Origin: Flavobacteriales bacterium | Lineage (GTDB): Bacteria; Bacteroidota; Bacteroidia; Flavobacteriales; Flavobacteriaceae | DNA: 5,324 nt | Assembly (NCBI GenBank): GCA_027031025.1 | Contig: JALVEJ010000029.1 | Span: 1-5,324 of the forward strand | Reading direction: 5' to 3' | Shown here: in pieces, positions 5,199 through 5,324 of the stretch | How positions within the stretch are numbered: position 1 is the first letter of the stretch | Layout: each line of letters opens with the position of its first letter | Program-made: the position numbers and the translations under genes | Notes under the pieces: generated by a model | Told to the model about the DNA's origin: nothing | The model's database searches: none | What the model saw: the letters and a program-made list of their open reading frames with translations, nothing else

Positions 5199-5223
5199 AA
5201 ATAAGAGAAATTTTATCTTATTT
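5199..5223. repeat. 25-bp palindrome, proximal member of the pair
   Basis: Outer arms AAATAAGA (5199-5206) and TCTTATTT (5216-5223) pair perfectly. With the inner AAA-T-TTT, 11 of 12 positions pair around base 5211. Aligned with the palindrome at 5165-5189 it is identical at 21 of 25 positions. The centres are 34 bp apart, a little over three helical turns. It lies directly upstream of the candidate -10 at 5228-5233, where a repressor or activator would sit. Confidence 0.55.
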
Positions 5224-5224
5224 G

Positions 5225-5233
5225 TGCTACATT
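5225..5233 (+). promoter_or_regulatory. Candidate extended -10 for the sufB-like gene
   Basis: TGCTACATT fits TGn followed by a 4-of-6 match to TATAAT, with no -35. A start near 5240 would give a leader of roughly 23 nt. The second palindrome covers the -35 position. This is tentative. Confidence 0.3.
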
Positions 5234-5250
5234 ACCCATAGATAAAGCCA

Positions 5251-5256
5251 AAAGGA
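5251..5256 (+). promoter_or_regulatory. Ribosome binding site of the sufB-like gene
   Basis: AAAGGA lies 6 nt before the ATG at 5263. It favours that ATG over the in-frame ATG at 5269. Confidence 0.55.
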
Positions 5257-5262
5257 CCGAAA

Positions 5263-5324
5263 ATGGGAATGGAAAAAGTAGATAAAATCATAAACTCCGA
5301 CTACGAACTTGGGTTCGAAGTGGA
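5263..5324 (+). CDS. Start of a protein resembling SufB, Fe-S cluster assembly (cut by right edge)
   Basis: Only 20 complete codons are present, reading MGMEKVDKIINS then DYELGFEV. The pattern of a short lysine/acidic helix followed by DYxxGF is typical of the N terminus of SufB, the scaffold subunit of the cytoplasmic SufBCD iron-sulfur assembly complex (for example DYKYGF in B. subtilis SufB). This is a weak basis because so little is visible, and another protein with a similar start cannot be excluded. The ribosome site is good and the gene diverges from the UbiD-family gene. The paired palindromes in front of it suggest control by a metal- or Fe-S-responsive regulator, which would suit a suf operon. 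Confidence 0.45.
   Translation, partial: MGMEKVDKIINSDYELGFEV

Overview
The window looks like a chromosomal segment of a Campylobacterota (epsilonproteobacterial) genome. The evidence is a UbiD-family decarboxylase of the type found with futalosine-pathway menaquinone synthesis, an 81-residue S4-domain protein of the RqcP/Hsp15/HP1423 type, and promoters that rely on the -10 element with little or no -35. The genus cannot be fixed from the sequence.

Layout, right to left because nearly everything reads on the minus strand. At the far right (5263-5324, plus strand) is the start of a gene whose first 20 codons resemble SufB of the SUF iron-sulfur assembly system. It diverges from the 603-residue UbiD-family decarboxylase (3234-5045, minus). 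The 217-base space between them is dense with repeats. A perfect extended -10 and a perfect 11-bp tandem repeat lie on the decarboxylase side, and two matching 25-bp palindromes lie in front of the sufB-like gene.

The middle (about 902-3233) is strikingly AT-rich compared with both flanks (for example 11 G+C in bases 1741-1800 against 33 in bases 4141-4200). It holds a two-gene type II restriction-modification system: a beta-class, probably N4-cytosine methyltransferase with an N-terminal HEAT-like helical-repeat extension (1954-3153), and a CfrBI-family restriction endonuclease (1065-1967) whose start overlaps the methyltransferase stop by 14 nt. By family the target is probably CCWWGG. The base composition, and the position between housekeeping genes, suggest horizontal acquisition.

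The left part is a tightly overlapping minus-strand cluster: ogt (O6-alkylguanine-DNA alkyltransferase), the S4-domain RNA-binding protein (GTG start, 22-nt overlap with ogt) and trpD (anthranilate phosphoribosyltransferase, TGATG junction, cut by the left edge).

How the genes work together: methyltransferase and endonuclease form a self-contained host-defence unit, with coupling and a weak endonuclease ribosome site favouring the methyltransferase. The neighbours belong to unrelated core functions (quinone synthesis, DNA repair, ribosome-associated RNA binding, tryptophan synthesis, Fe-S assembly). No CRISPR array, tRNA, rRNA, transposase or integrase was seen. I found no wholly new system. 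The least explained signals are the regulatory repeats in the three AT-rich intergenic regions and the extra domains on the two R-M proteins.
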